Source of the DNA: Elephas maximus indicus | Lineage: Eukaryota > Chordata > Mammalia > Proboscidea > Elephantidae | DNA: 64,000 bases | Direction of reading: 5' to 3' | NCBI RefSeq assembly: GCF_024166365.1 | Contig: NC_064819.1 | Location: 206,609,293-206,673,292, forward strand | Shown: piece after piece, positions 10,370 to 21,677 of the stretch | Layout: each line of letters starts with the position of its first letter | Numbering within the stretch: position 1 is the first letter of the stretch | Made by a program: the position numbers and the translations under genes | Notes under the pieces: model-generated | Seen by the model: only the letters and a program-made list of their open reading frames with translations | Told to the model about the DNA's origin: nothing | Databases searched by the model: none

Positions 10370-11516
10370 AAAGCAGCCCACGCCGGCCCCGCAGGCCCTG
10401 GTCGGTTCTCTGGGATCCAGAGGACGCTGCACGACTCCCGGGGCTCGGGAAGGGCCCCAGGCTCCTGCCCCCGCCAAGCCCTTCCCCGCGGCGCTCCAAT
10501 CCCTCCCCGCTCTCCACTCGGCCCGCAGTGGTCCCGCGCCCCTCTGACTCGGGTAGAGGAGGCTTGCGCCAGACTTTGGTCCTGCTGTTATTTTTACATC
10601 TTTACGTCCGGTCCAATATGTGCCCTCTACCCTTGTCCCCAGGCACCGCTGCCCCGCCAAGTCCCGCGGAAGCTCCCCGCAGTCGCGCGCATCATCCCAG
10701 GACCGGGTAAGGCGCTAGGACAGGGATGCGCATTGCTCAGGACGGGAAGCGGGTCTGCCAGCCTTCGGTCCCCAAAGCATATCCCTGAGCCTCGGGCTCC
10801 TTCTTGGTTCCGGCGTCGGCGGCCGAACCGGGAGTATCAGGGTGCCCCGCCGCTCCGACGGTCTTCGTTTCCCAGGCAGGCAGCTGCACAACTTCTTGCG
10901 GCTGCGCTGGGAGGGATTGTGGGTGGAAAAGCCCCTGAGGCACCGGGGAGGGGGATCCTGGGGGGTGGTCACTTGTTGCGGTCAATAAACGTGTTTGACC
11001 TAGAAGAGCTGTGGTTTCTAAAATCGTCCCTAGCGGTGCCCCCAGCTCCCGAACCGCCGCCCCTCGGATGTGAGCACAGAGGAAGGGGCAAGCGGGAGCA
11101 GCCTGCGGTGCGGGAGAAGAAGGGAGCACCCGGCCTCCGAACTTCCCGCCGCAGCACATCGTCTCCGCCGGTGAAACCGCGCGGGACAACCCAGCTCGTC
11201 ACCTACTTACAAATCGCTGTCGCTAGGATTCCCGCCACTCCTCTCAGACCAGCCCCCCACCTCTGCCACTTTTCGGAGTCCTCCGCCCCCGGCACCGCTG
11301 CCACTGCCTCCCCGGAGTTGCGGGGCAGTCGGACGCCGAGCAGCCGAGCTGCGAGGACGCCCTGCAGCCGAGGCGGCGCCCCCTGCCCTCACCGCGCTGG
11401 GCGGGCGCCCCCGCCGCCCTTGCTCCGCTTCTCCGCGCTCTCCTGCCGACTCTTCTCCCAGTTCTCCGTCAGGTCTCAGAGCTCCGCCACCCGAGAGGGG
11501 CGGCGGGGCCGACGGG

Positions 11517-13868
11517 ATGCGGCAGCTGTGCCGTGGCCGTATACTGGGCATCTCGGTGGCCATAGCGCACGGGGTCTTCTCGGGCTCCCTCAACATATTG
11601 CTCAAGTTCCTCATCAGCCACTACCAGTTCTCCTTCCTGACGCTGGTGCAGTGTCTGACCAGCTCCACGGCGGCGCTGAGCCTGGAGCTGCTGCGGCGCC
11701 TCGGGCTCATTGCCGTGCCCCCCTTCGGCCTGAGCCTGGCGCGCTCCTTCGCGGGGGTCGCAGTGCTCTCCACTCTGCAGTCCAGCCTCACGCTCTGGTC
11801 GCTGCGCGGCCTTAGCCTGCCCATGTACGTGGTCTTCAAGCGCTGCCTGCCCCTGGTCACCATGCTCATCGGTGTCCTGGTGCTCAAGAACGGCGCGCCC
11901 TCGCCGGGGGTGCTCACGGCCGTGCTCATCACCACCTGCGGCGCCGCCCTGGCAGGTGAGCGGGACCCTCGCGGACCCCCAGCCCACCCCACCCCAGCCC
12001 ACCCCAGCCCACCCCACCCCACCCCAGCCCACCTGGCAGAGACCGCGGGAATGACTTAGTGCACCACCCTCACTTCCAGATGGGGAGACTGAGACAGAGC
12101 GGCATAGCGCTTTGAACGTGGTCGCTTGGTTCACAAACCGGACTTCTGAGACCCATCGGTGCCCTTCCAGCGCTCGGGGCACCTCCTTCAGACCCCTCCC
12201 CCATCCAGATTATCCTGGCTTCCGACCCTCGCCCTTGCTTCACTCGGTATCGCCCATCCCGACCCTCTTGGTCTTCCCCTTTCACCTCTTCCTTCCTTCG
12301 GGGAGGGTGGGGAGCCCCCTGAGCTTGGGAGCTGAAATCCTCCAACCAGAGATTGGGCCGGAAGGAGGGGGTCCCTGAACCTCCCTCGGTCACGCCCGGC
12401 TAGATTTGGGCGGGGGGGGGGGAGGGTTTGAGGGGGGATGGAAACGAGGTTTAGGAGCCAGGCTGGTTTGAGGTCTCTGGGGGCTGAGGGCACCAGGCAG
12501 ACTGGGGCGGACTGAGATCCAAGTGCTAGCCGGGATCGGCAGAGTGAGCGAGATGCGAGCGGGAGGGAGCAGGAAACCCTCGCTGGGGGCAGAGGGGGAG
12601 GCGTTCTGCGCCTTGAGCCTGGCGCGCTCAGGGTTGGAGTCCACTAGCTGGAGCTTCTCCTTCCTCCTGGAGGAGGATGGGGTGCAGGGGTATCACGCTC
12701 TGGGTGATCTGGCTCCGACCCCGAGGGCGTCTGCGTTCTGTAGGGCCTTTGTGGCGGACAGAGGTAGACGGGGTGACCCGGAGATATGGCAGGGAAGACG
12801 CCTCTCCTTACGGATCGCACTGAGCACTGTGCTGGGCTCTCCGATTTTATACCGATAGCCGAGGCACGCGAGGATACATAATGTCACTCAGGAATTCGGT
12901 GGGCAGAGCTGGGGCGCGAACTCCGTCTACTTTTCAGCCCGACACATTGCCCAAGTGGAAACCCACCCACGCCAACCCTGTGTCTTCTCTCTCTTTTCCT
13001 TCCCCTCCTGGCTCCACCGTCCCCCTCGTGCGCCCCAGGAGCCGGTGACCTGACGGGCGACCCCATCGGGTACGTAACAGGCGTGCTGGCTGTGCTGGTG
13101 CACGCTGCCTACCTGGTGCTCATCCAGAAGGCGAGCGCGGACACAGAGCACGGGCCGCTCACAGCGCAGTACGTCATCGCTGTCTCCGCCACCCCGCTGC
13201 TGGTCGTCTTCTCCTTCGCTAGTACGGACTCCATCCACGCCTGGGCCTTCCCCGGCTGGAAGGACCCAGCCATGGTCTGCATCTTCGTGGCCTGCATCCT
13301 GATCGGCTGCGCCATGAACTTCACCACGCTGCACTGCACCTACATCAACTCAGCCGTGACCACCAGCTTCGTGGGCGTGGTGAAGAGCATCGCCACCATC
13401 ACGGTGGGCATGGTGGCCTTCAGCGACGTGGAGCCCACCTCTCTGTTTATAGCCGGCGTTGTAGTGAACACCTTGGGCTCCATCATTTACTGTGTGGCCA
13501 AATTTGTGGAGACCAGAAAGCAAAGCAACTACGAGGACCTGGAGACGCAGACCAGGGGAGAGGAGTCGCAGCCAAGTGGAGACCAGCTGCCGTTCGTGAT
13601 GGAGGAGCTGCCTGGGGAGGGTGGAAATGGTGGGTCAGAAGGTGGAGAGGCAGCAGGTGGCTCCACTCGACAGAGTGGGCGAGAGGCGAGGGGCAGCCCC
13701 AGAGGAATCCCGCTGGTGGCCAGGAGTTCCCACATCACAGACACCTCAGAAGAAATGAGCAAAAGGTCACTAAAGGATGCTTACCTTGGAGTGTGGAGAT
13801 TAGTGAGGGGCACCAAGTATATGAAAAAGGATTATTTGATAGAAAACGAGGAGCTACCCAGTCCTTGA
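11517..13868 (+). CDS. SLC35D3: Solute carrier family 35 member D3 (two exons: 11517-11955, 13039-13868)
   Basis: Complete gene. Exon 1 (439 nt) ends at donor GGCAG|GTGAGC; exon 2 (830 nt) begins after CGCCCCAG. Joined in phase, they give 422 codons, close to the ~416 aa of the human protein, with stop TGA at 13866. The start MRQLCRGRILGISVAIAHGV is the family's conserved N terminus. About ten hydrophobic spans lie between residues 10 and 300, with a signature NSAVTTSFVGVVKS at 250-263, typical of the nucleotide-sugar transporter superfamily. Residues ~303-422 form a hydrophilic Glu/Gly/Ser-rich cytosolic tail ending YMKKDYLIENEELPSP. From established knowledge: a mainly endomembrane orphan transporter needed for platelet dense-granule biogenesis in mouse (ashen-Roswell mutant) and linked to dopamine D1 receptor trafficking. 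Its substrate is not settled. No frameshift, premature stop or missing splice site is seen, so the gene looks functional. Confidence 0.97.
11956..13038 (+). other. SLC35D3: SLC35D3 intron 1 (1083 bp)
   Basis: GT-AG intron, phase 1: codon 147 (Gly) is split G|GA. The intron is GC-rich and free of SINEs. It carries a C-rich minisatellite 20 bp from the donor and a run of eleven G residues at 12412-12422. The branch and polypyrimidine region before the acceptor reads cttccccctcctggctccac and then ccgtccccctcgtgcgcccc. Confidence 0.93.
11976..12033 (-). repeat. C-rich minisatellite at the intron donor, potential G-quadruplex on the minus strand
   Basis: About ten short units of CCCCA or GCCCA in tandem (ccccagcccacccc and similar). 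The minus strand has more than four consecutive GGG/GGGG runs with 1-3 nt loops, the textbook G-quadruplex pattern. It starts 20 bp after the exon 1 donor. Confidence 0.85.
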
Positions 13869-13884
13869 AAAGGAAGTGTGTGCA

Positions 13885-13900
13885 TGTACATATGTACATA
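13885..13900 (+). promoter_or_regulatory. Two abutting Pumilio response elements
   Basis: TGTACATA occurs at 13885-13892 and again at 13893-13900. Both match the PUM1/PUM2 consensus UGUANAUA exactly. The pair starts 16 nt after the SLC35D3 stop codon. Function is inferred from the motif only. Confidence 0.55.
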
Positions 13901-14788
13901 CACTCATTTTATGTTAGATATGTTTTAATGACAGTCCGACCAGTTCTATTCTTTGAGGAGTAGGGAAGGGAAGCAAAGAAAGAATCTGAAGGGACTGATA
14001 GAGAACAAACAAAATGAGCACCTCTGTGAATTATTTAGTGTGACTTTACCTGAGGCATCACAGAGACAAAAGAATGTGAAAGTGCTTAACAAACAGAGCA
14101 GTGGTCTCAGCTTCAGACTCCTGGCACATTTATTTTCTGTCTTTATAATCTTAAGCAAATATCTGCATGTACCAAGAGTCCCCCAACCACCTCCCTCCAA
14201 AGATGGAGTGTAGAAATGATGACAGAACTTAATAAGCTCAAAGATTACAACCAAGGACACATTTGTGATGCTAGAACTACATATTGATCAACAGCTGGAA
14301 AAAGAGGAGATTAATGAAATGACATTATATATAAACACACTGAATGGATGTTTATCTGATATGTCATGTTTACTCTCCTTTTTCTTCACTCGTTTTTAAA
14401 ATAAGCGCTCTATTATTCTATTCTATGTTGGTAGAAAATGTTAAAGCTATTTTGAAAATTGGAGTGCTTAGCTTAAATCATGAAGTTTAAAGTTTGCTTT
14501 TAGTACTTATAAAATATTTAAAAAATTGTTTTAGTTCATGGCTTTATAATATTTGTTATTGAATGCCATACATTTTAAAACCAGTTTTACTGACTGTGTC
14601 CAATATTCTCTCATGTAAATGCAGCAGCTGAAATAGAATTCGGTATTAACTGCAGCCCAGTCAGAAGAGAGAAGACCATCCTGAAAAAGAACCCCTTTCA
14701 TGACTTGCACTGCTTATCCCAAACCATGTTACAAAAAGAGCAACAGTTATATTCACATTATGATATTTTTCTATATTAAATTTGCAAA

Positions 14789-14794
14789 AATAAA
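14789..14794 (+). terminator. SLC35D3: Poly(A) signal of SLC35D3
   Basis: Canonical AATAAA, followed by T/G-rich sequence (ttgttagaagtttgtttcag and gtttgattgttgctgtata), which is the expected downstream element. It is the first canonical hexamer after the stop codon that I found with a good downstream context. Confidence 0.75.
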
Positions 14795-15059
14795 GTATGA
14801 GTCTATCTGTTAAAAGGTACATTGTTAGAAGTTTGTTTCAGACGCATTGAGGTTTGATTGTTGCTGTATACAGTTTACATCTGCTTTCAATGTGTGGTGT
14901 GTAGTCTCTGGTATATAAAGCCATAGTATTGGGAATTTCCTAAAAAAAGATGAAAGTTTGGTTTAAAACAACAACAACACTCCCATTTTCCAGTGAAGGA
15001 AACTATTATAAAGTAAAACAAAATATAGACATATGCTAAAGTATTAAAGCCATTCACAC

Positions 15060-15240
15060 CAAATGAAACCAAACCAGTTAAGTCAATTCTGACTAATGGT
15101 GACCCTGTGTATTTCAGAGCAGAACTGTGCTCCATAGGGTTTTCATGGCTATTATGTTTTGGAGGCATCTCTGGGTGGGTTCGAACTGCCAACCTTATGG
15201 TTAGTACTCCAACTCTTAACTGTTTGCACTACAGACTTCA
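15060..15240 (-). mobile_element. AfroSINE-related SINE, older subtype
   Basis: Diverged minus-strand copy of a subtype with cagagcagaactgtgctcca in the body and a gcatctctgggtgggttcga head segment. Confidence 0.8.
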
Positions 15241-16508
15241 GTCAATGTGGAGTCTGAGATGTAATGGTGTAGTGCACTGTGGGCATGCCTCCATAACCAC
15301 CCCTCCAGGAGAGTGACTTTGAGAGTGTGTGAGCTCTTGTTATTTGCCACATTGCCAGCATGTTCCTGAGATTGATGGTTGCAGAATGCCCTATACCTTC
15401 ATTTCAAAACTCAAAGCAAAACAAAAACAGGAGCAAAGATGAAGTTTCAGCTCCATCAGTTTGGCTCCAGAAGCTAATGAGAAAGGGTAATTGAGGTTGT
15501 TTATTATTGGCTCTGGTTTACCGGTTTTCACAGGCAGCTGATTGCTTTTATAGGTGCCTCTACAAGTAATTTAAGATGTAGGAGTCCTCCTATGGCAGCA
15601 GTTAGAAATGGTTGGCCAGGGTTATAATAATGTCTTTCAAAATAAGCATTCATTTTAATGTCAACATGCCTCAGGACAACATCCTATTGCAACTTCATGA
15701 AGCTGAGAATTAATGAAAACCAGCAAAGTTGAATGAAGTATATTTTTTGATTAATACCACTACCAGATATGTGGATAAAATTATTATTTTTCGCTTAAAA
15801 AAATTCCCTTTTAGTTAAACACATGACTTTGCATTTATTGCAAAAAGAAGATTAACTGTTTCATTTCAACAAACTTTTAGGGTCACTTATGGCCTAAGGA
15901 GGAAGGTGGGGGTGAGGGGAATGTGATAATGTAAGAAAAACCCTCGAAGATTGAAAGTGGAAGTTCTGTGACATCCATTGGTTTGGCCAAAGCTTGGAAA
16001 GTCAAGACAGGATAGGGAAGGCGGTGAGTCAGTGCCTGGGGCTCAGCCACAGAAGGCATGAGGAGGGGTCAGACCTTGCCTAATTCCTGACCTCTAGATC
16101 TTTGCCTCTGTTGGTCAGCAGCACTTTGGCCCTTTTACAGACTCAGACCCACCCTGGCCTTTGGGATCAGGTAAGGCCTTGTTTCAGGCAGGAAGAATGC
16201 TCCTGAGGTGCTCCGAGATATCACTGTGGGCAGGATTCCACTGGAAGTCGCCCCTGTTGTTTGACTGACCCGGTCTTTGTGCTTCGTTTCTGACAACTTG
16301 GATTCTCCCTTTTTTCTAAGAGTGAGCCCCTACCTTGTGCCCAGTTCCTGACTTGGCAATCTGTTCTTACCTCAGTTCCTCAGGGTGGAGGCCCTACCTC
16401 ACACTCACCTGTCACTTCTTAGCTGGAATCTGTCTCTGAAACAAAGCATGACGTCAGGCAGATCTCAACGCTGACCTTGCTGCTGGCCCCTTCCCCACAA
16501 ATGCTGTC
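15241..16508. other. Unassigned, repeat-poor stretch
   Basis: Apparently single-copy sequence with no convincing coding frame. An AT-rich first half is followed by a more GC-rich part (about 15890-16480) that contains a CRE-like tgacgtca at 16449-16456. It could hold regulatory DNA for SLC35D3; unproven. Confidence 0.35.
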
Positions 16509-16713
16509 CAAACCAGTTGCTAATGAGGCAGCTTTGACTCATGGTGACCCCATGTGTGTCAAAGTAGAACTGTACTCGACAGGGTTTTCAATGGCTGATT
16601 TTGTGAAGTGTAGATTGCCAAGCCATTCTTCCAAGGCACCCCTGGGTGGACTTGACTCATCAACCTTTTGGTTAACAGATGATCGTGTTAACCATTTGCA
16701 TCACCAAGGACTC
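16509..16713 (-). mobile_element. AfroSINE-related SINE, older full-length subtype
   Basis: Minus-strand copy with gtgtgtcaaagtagaactgt and ttcttccaaggcacccctgg; it retains the internal block missing in the deletion subtype. Confidence 0.85.
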
Positions 16714-16727
16714 TTAAATGATGTCCA

Positions 16728-16893
16728 AAAAAACCCTAGATCTGTTGCCTTCAAGTCGATTCCGACTCATAGTGACCATATAGGACAGAGTAGAACTGCC
16801 CCATAGAGTTTCCAAGGAGCACTTGGTAGGTTCGAACTGCCGACCTTTTGCTTAGCAGCCATAGTACTTAACCTCTATACCACCAGGGTTTCC
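16728..16893 (-). mobile_element. AfroSINE, deletion subtype
   Basis: Nearly intact minus-strand copy immediately next to the older SINE at 16509-16713; it ends in ataccaccagggtttcc. Confidence 0.92.
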
Positions 16894-17392
16894 AAAGGCT
16901 GCCCAGTCCTTTATTATTGATTGAGGCATGGATCAATGAGAAACACTGGGGCAATGATTACCCAAAACTGTGCAGGTGAGAGTGTATGTGCATGTTATTG
17001 TGACTTGCTGAGTAGAGCTAAAAGCAATGACCTAAACTCCAGCAAGACTACTAGTCTTACATAAGGAGTCACTAGTTGTCAGAGGGCCTAATAGTTTATG
17101 TGATTAATAGCGTTACTTCTCGGAGACGAAACTGGGTGAAAATTACGTCCTTCACTGACCTAAGACGTGTTTGCATTTCAGTTTGGAAAGTTTCTATTGA
17201 CCTGTCGTCAAGCTTGCTGATGCTTTCCTTGGCTATTTCCAGTCTACTGACGAGCCCATCAAAGGAACTTTTCATTTCTGTTACATACGGTGTTTTTGAT
17301 TGCTAGCACTTCCTTTTGATTCTTAGAATTTCTATCTCGCTGCTTTTATTACCCATTTGTTCTTATATGTTGTCCTTTACATGTTAATCTTA

Positions 17393-17527
17393 AACCAAAA
17401 AACCCATTACCATCGAATTGATTCCAACTCATAGTGGCCTTATAGAACAGAGTAGAACTGCCCCATAGGGTTTCCAAGGAACGGCTGGTGAATTCGAACT
17501 GCCAACCTGTTGGTTTGCAACCAAGCT
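17393..17527 (-). mobile_element. AfroSINE, 5'-truncated
   Basis: Minus-strand copy with tail and body but only part of the tRNA-like head; it ends near ggtttgcaaccaagc. Confidence 0.88.
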
Positions 17528-17781
17528 ATTCCTTGTCTGATAATTCCAACATCTGTTTAATATCTGAGTCTTGTTCCGATGCTTGCTTTGTCTCTTTGGA
17601 CATGTGTTTTTTTTTTTTTTTCCTTGCTCAGTTGGCATACTTTGTAATTTATTTGTTGAAAACCAGACACGATGTATTGGTAATAGGAACTGAGGTAAAT
17701 AGATACTAAGTGTGTGCTTTCATGTTGCTCTGGCTACAAGTTGGGGGGCTCAATATAATGTTTGCTGTAACTGTAGGTACT

Positions 17782-17937
17782 AAACCCACTGCCATTGAGT
17801 TGATTCCAACTCACAGCGACCCTACAAGACAGAGTAGAACTGCCCCATAGAGTTTCCAAGGAGCGCCTGGTGGATTCGATCTCCTGACCTCTTGGTTAGC
17901 AGCCGTAGCACTTAACCACTATGCCACTAGGGTTTCC
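17782..17937 (-). mobile_element. AfroSINE, deletion subtype, with target-site duplication
   Basis: Complete minus-strand copy flanked by the duplication actgtaggtacta (about 17768-17781 and 17938-17951) inside the L1 fragment. Confidence 0.93.
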
Positions 17938-18545
17938 ACTGTAGGTACTAAAGAGACTTCAGATTCCTCTAGTGTCTTTGTTTTTGTCTCCTCTGTTGAC
18001 TTGAGGCTTCCCTAAGAACTCCTCCTCAGATAGAGCCTATGTTTTGAAACCCTTGCAGCCGTAATCCAATGTTATTATATTGCAGCCCTGTCAGTGTGCT
18101 GGTAAGTTGTGGGAGAGGGGATGTGTTCTACAATATTATAGTTAAATCTCGGTCTTTTCATGGATCTGTGTCCCTGGGCTGTGACCTTCACAAATGGTCC
18201 TTACCTTTTCATTTTCCTCCCTTTAGGAGAGTCCAGCAGTCCAGAGGGTGCTGGAGTGGGAGAAATGCCTTTTCCTCAGGTGGGATAAGGCTCTGGTAAG
18301 TCTTTGCCCCTGGAGAGTAGGCCTTTGTGATGGAGAATGCTCTGGGCATATTTCACCACAATTACTCTTCTTCTCCACCTTCCAGAGACCGTTTTCAGCT
18401 CTTCACCACTGGTGGAGTTCCAGGAGGTCAAGTCCATGAATTCGTGGGCATCCCCCTAAGGCTATGGCCTCCAGGGGTTTTTCATTCTCATGATAGCCCA
18501 TATTCAGCTTCCAAGTTTTTGTCAAAATTACTATTTAAGTGTTTC

Positions 18546-18710
18546 TACCCCTGATGGCACAGTGGTTAAGAGCTCTGCTGCTAACCAAAATGTCAGCAGT
18601 TCAAATCCACCAGGCGCTCCTTGGAAATCCTGTGGGGCAGTTCTACTCTGTCCTACAGGGTTGCTATAAGTTGGAATCGATTCAACAGTAATAGGTTTGG
18701 TTTTTGGTTT
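18546..18710 (+). mobile_element. AfroSINE, deletion subtype
   Basis: Plus-strand copy: ctgatggcacagtggttaag head, gttctactctgtcctacagg body and T-rich end. Confidence 0.92.
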
Positions 18711-18830
18711 ACGGCTCCAGTGTCTCCTGCTCCAGCTAGGCAGGTCTTCACCTGTGACTCTCTGGATTCATCTGTCTTTCCAGACCTCAGGGTGGTGGTT
18801 TCATCCTCAGTTTTCTGACGTTGGTTTTCA

Positions 18831-19689
18831 GTTTGTCCAGCTTTTTCTTCTTGTTAGGAGGACAGTAACAAAGCCCAAGCCCTTTACATGTTGGACCTGA
18901 AGCCAGGAGTCCTAGCTAAAAATTTATGAAAAGCTTGCTTAATTTCTGCAAAATAGAAGTTCTAAAGGGAAGCTGGGCCTTACTAAGAAAGATCCCAAAG
19001 AAAATAAAAGCACCCAAAGCTGCTGGTCCTTCTTAAAGCCCCAGCCCTCTTACCCCACATGTTGAGAATAGGTTGTGGGTAACATTTGAATCAAAGTGCA
19101 TTGTTAGCAAGAGTCAATATATAGTCAGACTATTGTGCATGGCAGTTGTAATTAGTATCGATTTTCCCTTCTCTGTCTTGAGACTTCTGTATAACATAAA
19201 TCTCTGCTACTTATGGGTACTCTTTAGCCATACTCCAACTACCTGCTATGACAACCGTAATTTCCATACTAATCTCCAGTGATGACTGCTGACCTGGCTC
19301 ATCTGCTGCTTTAGTCTCTAGATACCATGTAAGGTCTGTCAGGCTGGACTTAATCACAGCATCTGCTGAAGCTCTACTCTCTCCCTGCCTTCCCCCATCC
19401 CTGCATACCCCCTGCCCCCACCCATACACACACATAGCAAGTAATTATAATTCTGGGTATATTCCTCCCCTGGTTTGTTTTGTCCCGTCCCTGAGATTAA
19501 ACAGCAGAGTTCAGAAGAGAGCCTATGAGCAGAATAGAGTATAGCAGGAAATACAACCAGTAGAAGGGAATCCCAAACTTCCCCTGGGGAACCATCTCCT
19601 TCCCACTTATGAGTTCATGTGGTTCAACAGTGTTGACTCCCTCTCTCCATCCTTGGTATGTGACTCCAGCCAATCTAATCAAAGCATTT
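18831..19689. other. Unassigned stretch
   Basis: No gene or recognised repeat family seen. A C/A-rich simple stretch lies near 19395-19435. Confidence 0.35.
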
Positions 19690-20034
19690 CCAAACTGAAG
19701 GCACTCCTAAAGCCCACTTTTCAGCCAAAGATTAGACAGGCCTATAAAACAAACAATAATACAGGTGAGGAACGTGATTCTTAGTTCAATCAAGTATACA
19801 AGCCCAAATGGGCAATACCTGCCCAAAAGCAAAGCCGAGAAGGCAGGAAGTGGTAGGAAAACTGGATGAATGGAAATGGAGAATACAGGGTGGAAAGAGA
19901 AAGAGGGAGAGGGTTGACACATTGCAGGGATTGCAACCAATGTCACAAAACAATTTGTGTATACATTTTTGAATGAAAAACTAATTTGTGCTGTAAACTT
20001 TCACCTAAAACACGTTAAAAAAAAAAAAAAGCGT
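19690..20034 (+). mobile_element. L1 LINE 3' UTR with poly(A) tail
   Basis: Homologous to the last ~270 bp of the copy at 61190-62232 (cccaaatgggcaatacctgc, gtgtatacatttttgaatga) and ending in an A-run at 20018-20031. It is 5'-truncated within the 3' UTR. Confidence 0.8.
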
Positions 20035-20750
20035 TTCCTTCACTTGGCTACAGTGATTCATTCAGGGGTGGTCATAGTTGCTGGTCAGAGCCAATGAGGT
20101 ACAAGGATGCTTTGGCAAGAATTAAAAATCTTATTTTTTCTTACTAGACTTGAACCTAGGAGAATGTGGGCCAGACATGCCCATCTTACCATCAAGAAAA
20201 AATATACCAGAAAGAAAGCAACACAGAGAAGTAGACCAATGAGGTGAGGGAGAAAGAGCAACTGAGCTCTGGTCACCTTACTTGGCCCATGTATTAACCA
20301 ATTTTCATCTCAAGTTAGCACAGACACTCAGATTGTCAGTTAAATCAAACACGGTCTTTTTATGTTGTTGTTGTTCACTTAAGCCATCTCGAGTTGGGAT
20401 TTCTGCCATAAGAAACCCAAAGACTCTCAAGTGACACAAGCATACATTAATAGTTCTCAACCAGCAGCGTGGGGTGGGAAACCAAGAGAGGTTTTTTTGT
20501 TTGCTTTCGTTTTTGATTATGATTTTTAACTATGCAAGTGTGCTCACTGTTAGTCCCTGCACCCTGTACCCAACTAGGGATTTTAGATACGCTTTCCTGG
20601 TCTCTGGAAAATTATCTTCTAGCATGTATCACCCATCTCTTAAACAACTCCTAACTTTACCTGTTTTTCTCTTCAGTTTACAATTCAGTTGATTGCTGCA
20701 TTCATGCTTTGCAAGTTCAGTGGCAATTGGGGGAATGTTGTGTATGGCAC
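20035..20750. other. Unassigned stretch
   Basis: No gene or clear repeat seen; a gttgttgtt simple run lies near 20362. Confidence 0.35.
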
Positions 20751-21286
20751 AGTGTCTTAGGCATCTAGCGCTGCCATAACAGAAATGCCACAAGTGGATG
20801 GCTTTAACAAAGATAAATTTATTCTCTCACTGTCTAGTAGGCTAGAAGTCCAAACTCAGGGTGCCAGCTCCAGGGGAAGGCTTTCTCTCTCTGTCGGCTC
20901 TGGAGGAAGGTCCTCATCATCAGTCTTCCCTAGGTCTTGGAGCATCTCAGCGCAAGAACCTCAGGTCCAAAGGACATGCTCTGCTCTGTGCATTGCTTTC
21001 TTGGCGGTATGAGGTCCCCATGTCTCTCTGCTCACTTCCCTCTTCTATATCTCAAAAGAGATTGGCTTAAGACACTACCTAGTCTTGTAAACCTCATCAA
21101 TATCGCTTCTGCTAATCCATCTTATTACATCATAGTGATAGGATTTACAACATTTAGGGAAATCCCATCAGAAGATAAAATGGTAGACAATCATACAGTC
21201 ATACAAGGGAATCATGACCTAGCCAAGCTGACAGATTTAAAAAAAAAAAAAAAATTTTAGGGGGACACAATTCAATCCATGACACA
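20751..21286 (-). mobile_element. MaLR-type LTR, reverse
   Basis: The plus strand begins gtcttaggcatctagcgctg and ends gggggacacaattcaatcca, the reverse of the family seen at 5378-5905. An A-run interrupts it near 21238-21254. The short open frames over it are not genes. Confidence 0.82.
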
Positions 21287-21410
21287 CAGTGTTCCTATAA
21301 ATAACAATACCTTACCTAATGCTTATAATTATGGTGATTGCTATTTACCAGGCATAGTTCTAAGTGTTTTACACATACTAACTCATTTTAATTTTCACAG
21401 TATTCCTATG

Positions 21411-21655
21411 TTGTTATTTGATGCTGTCTAGTCTGCGCCAGACTCATTGTGATCACATGCACAACTGGATCAGACTGTTGTGATCCACAGGGTTGTCATG
21501 GGCTAATTTTCAGAAGTAGGTTGCCAGGCCTTTCTTCCTAGTTTGTCTTAGTCTGGAAGCACTGTGGAAATCTGTTCAGCATTATAGCAACATGTAAACC
21601 CCCACTGTCAGACAGGTGGTGACTGCACCTGAGGTTTACTGGCTGGGAATAATAT
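21411..21655 (-). mobile_element. AfroSINE-related SINE with a long extension
   Basis: Diverged minus-strand copy; after ttgccaggcctttcttccta it continues into gtctgtcttagtctggaagc-type sequence not present in the common subtype. It sits inside the MIR. Confidence 0.65.
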
Positions 21656-21677
21656 CCCTATACTCAGGCAATTATAA

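Larger units (their letters stand above)
10370..13060 (+). promoter_or_regulatory. CpG island over the SLC35D3 promoter, exon 1 and intron
   Basis: G+C-rich and CpG-dense from about 10370, through the start codon at 11517, to the beginning of exon 2. This is unlike the AT-rich, CpG-poor surroundings. GC-box-like runs occur just upstream of the ATG (ggggcggcggggcc at 11497-11510). No TATA box is evident, consistent with a CpG-island promoter with dispersed starts. The transcription start cannot be fixed from sequence; 11250-11480 is a reasonable guess. Confidence 0.8.
13869..14815 (+). other. SLC35D3: SLC35D3 3' untranslated region
   Basis: AT-rich, repeat-free sequence from the stop codon to the AATAAA at 14789, about 0.95 kb. 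Several attta motifs and a tandem Pumilio-type site near the stop suggest post-transcriptional control. The exact cleavage site is inferred, about 15-25 nt past the signal. Confidence 0.75.
17080..18830. repeat. Old L1 5'-region fragment, interrupted by three SINEs
   Basis: Recognisable L1 5'-region sequence: gagcccatcaaaggaacttt, tctgataattccaacatctg, ttgaaaaccagacacgatgt and gaggtaaatagatactaagt. It is interrupted at 17393-17527, 17782-17937 and 18546-18710. The L1 strand was not determined. Confidence 0.6.

Noticed and set aside
10223..10660. A 145-codon minus-strand open frame upstream of SLC35D3
   Set aside because: CpG-island composition, no domain and no splice or poly(A) context.
10328..11815. 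A 495-codon plus-strand open frame overlapping the start of SLC35D3
   Set aside because: It lies in the CpG island, where stop codons are rare, has Arg/Pro/Ala/Gly-rich low-complexity content and runs into SLC35D3 in another frame. No recognisable domain.
11469..12182. A 237-codon minus-strand open frame
   Set aside because: Antisense shadow of SLC35D3 exon 1 and the C-rich minisatellite; composition is explained by GC richness.
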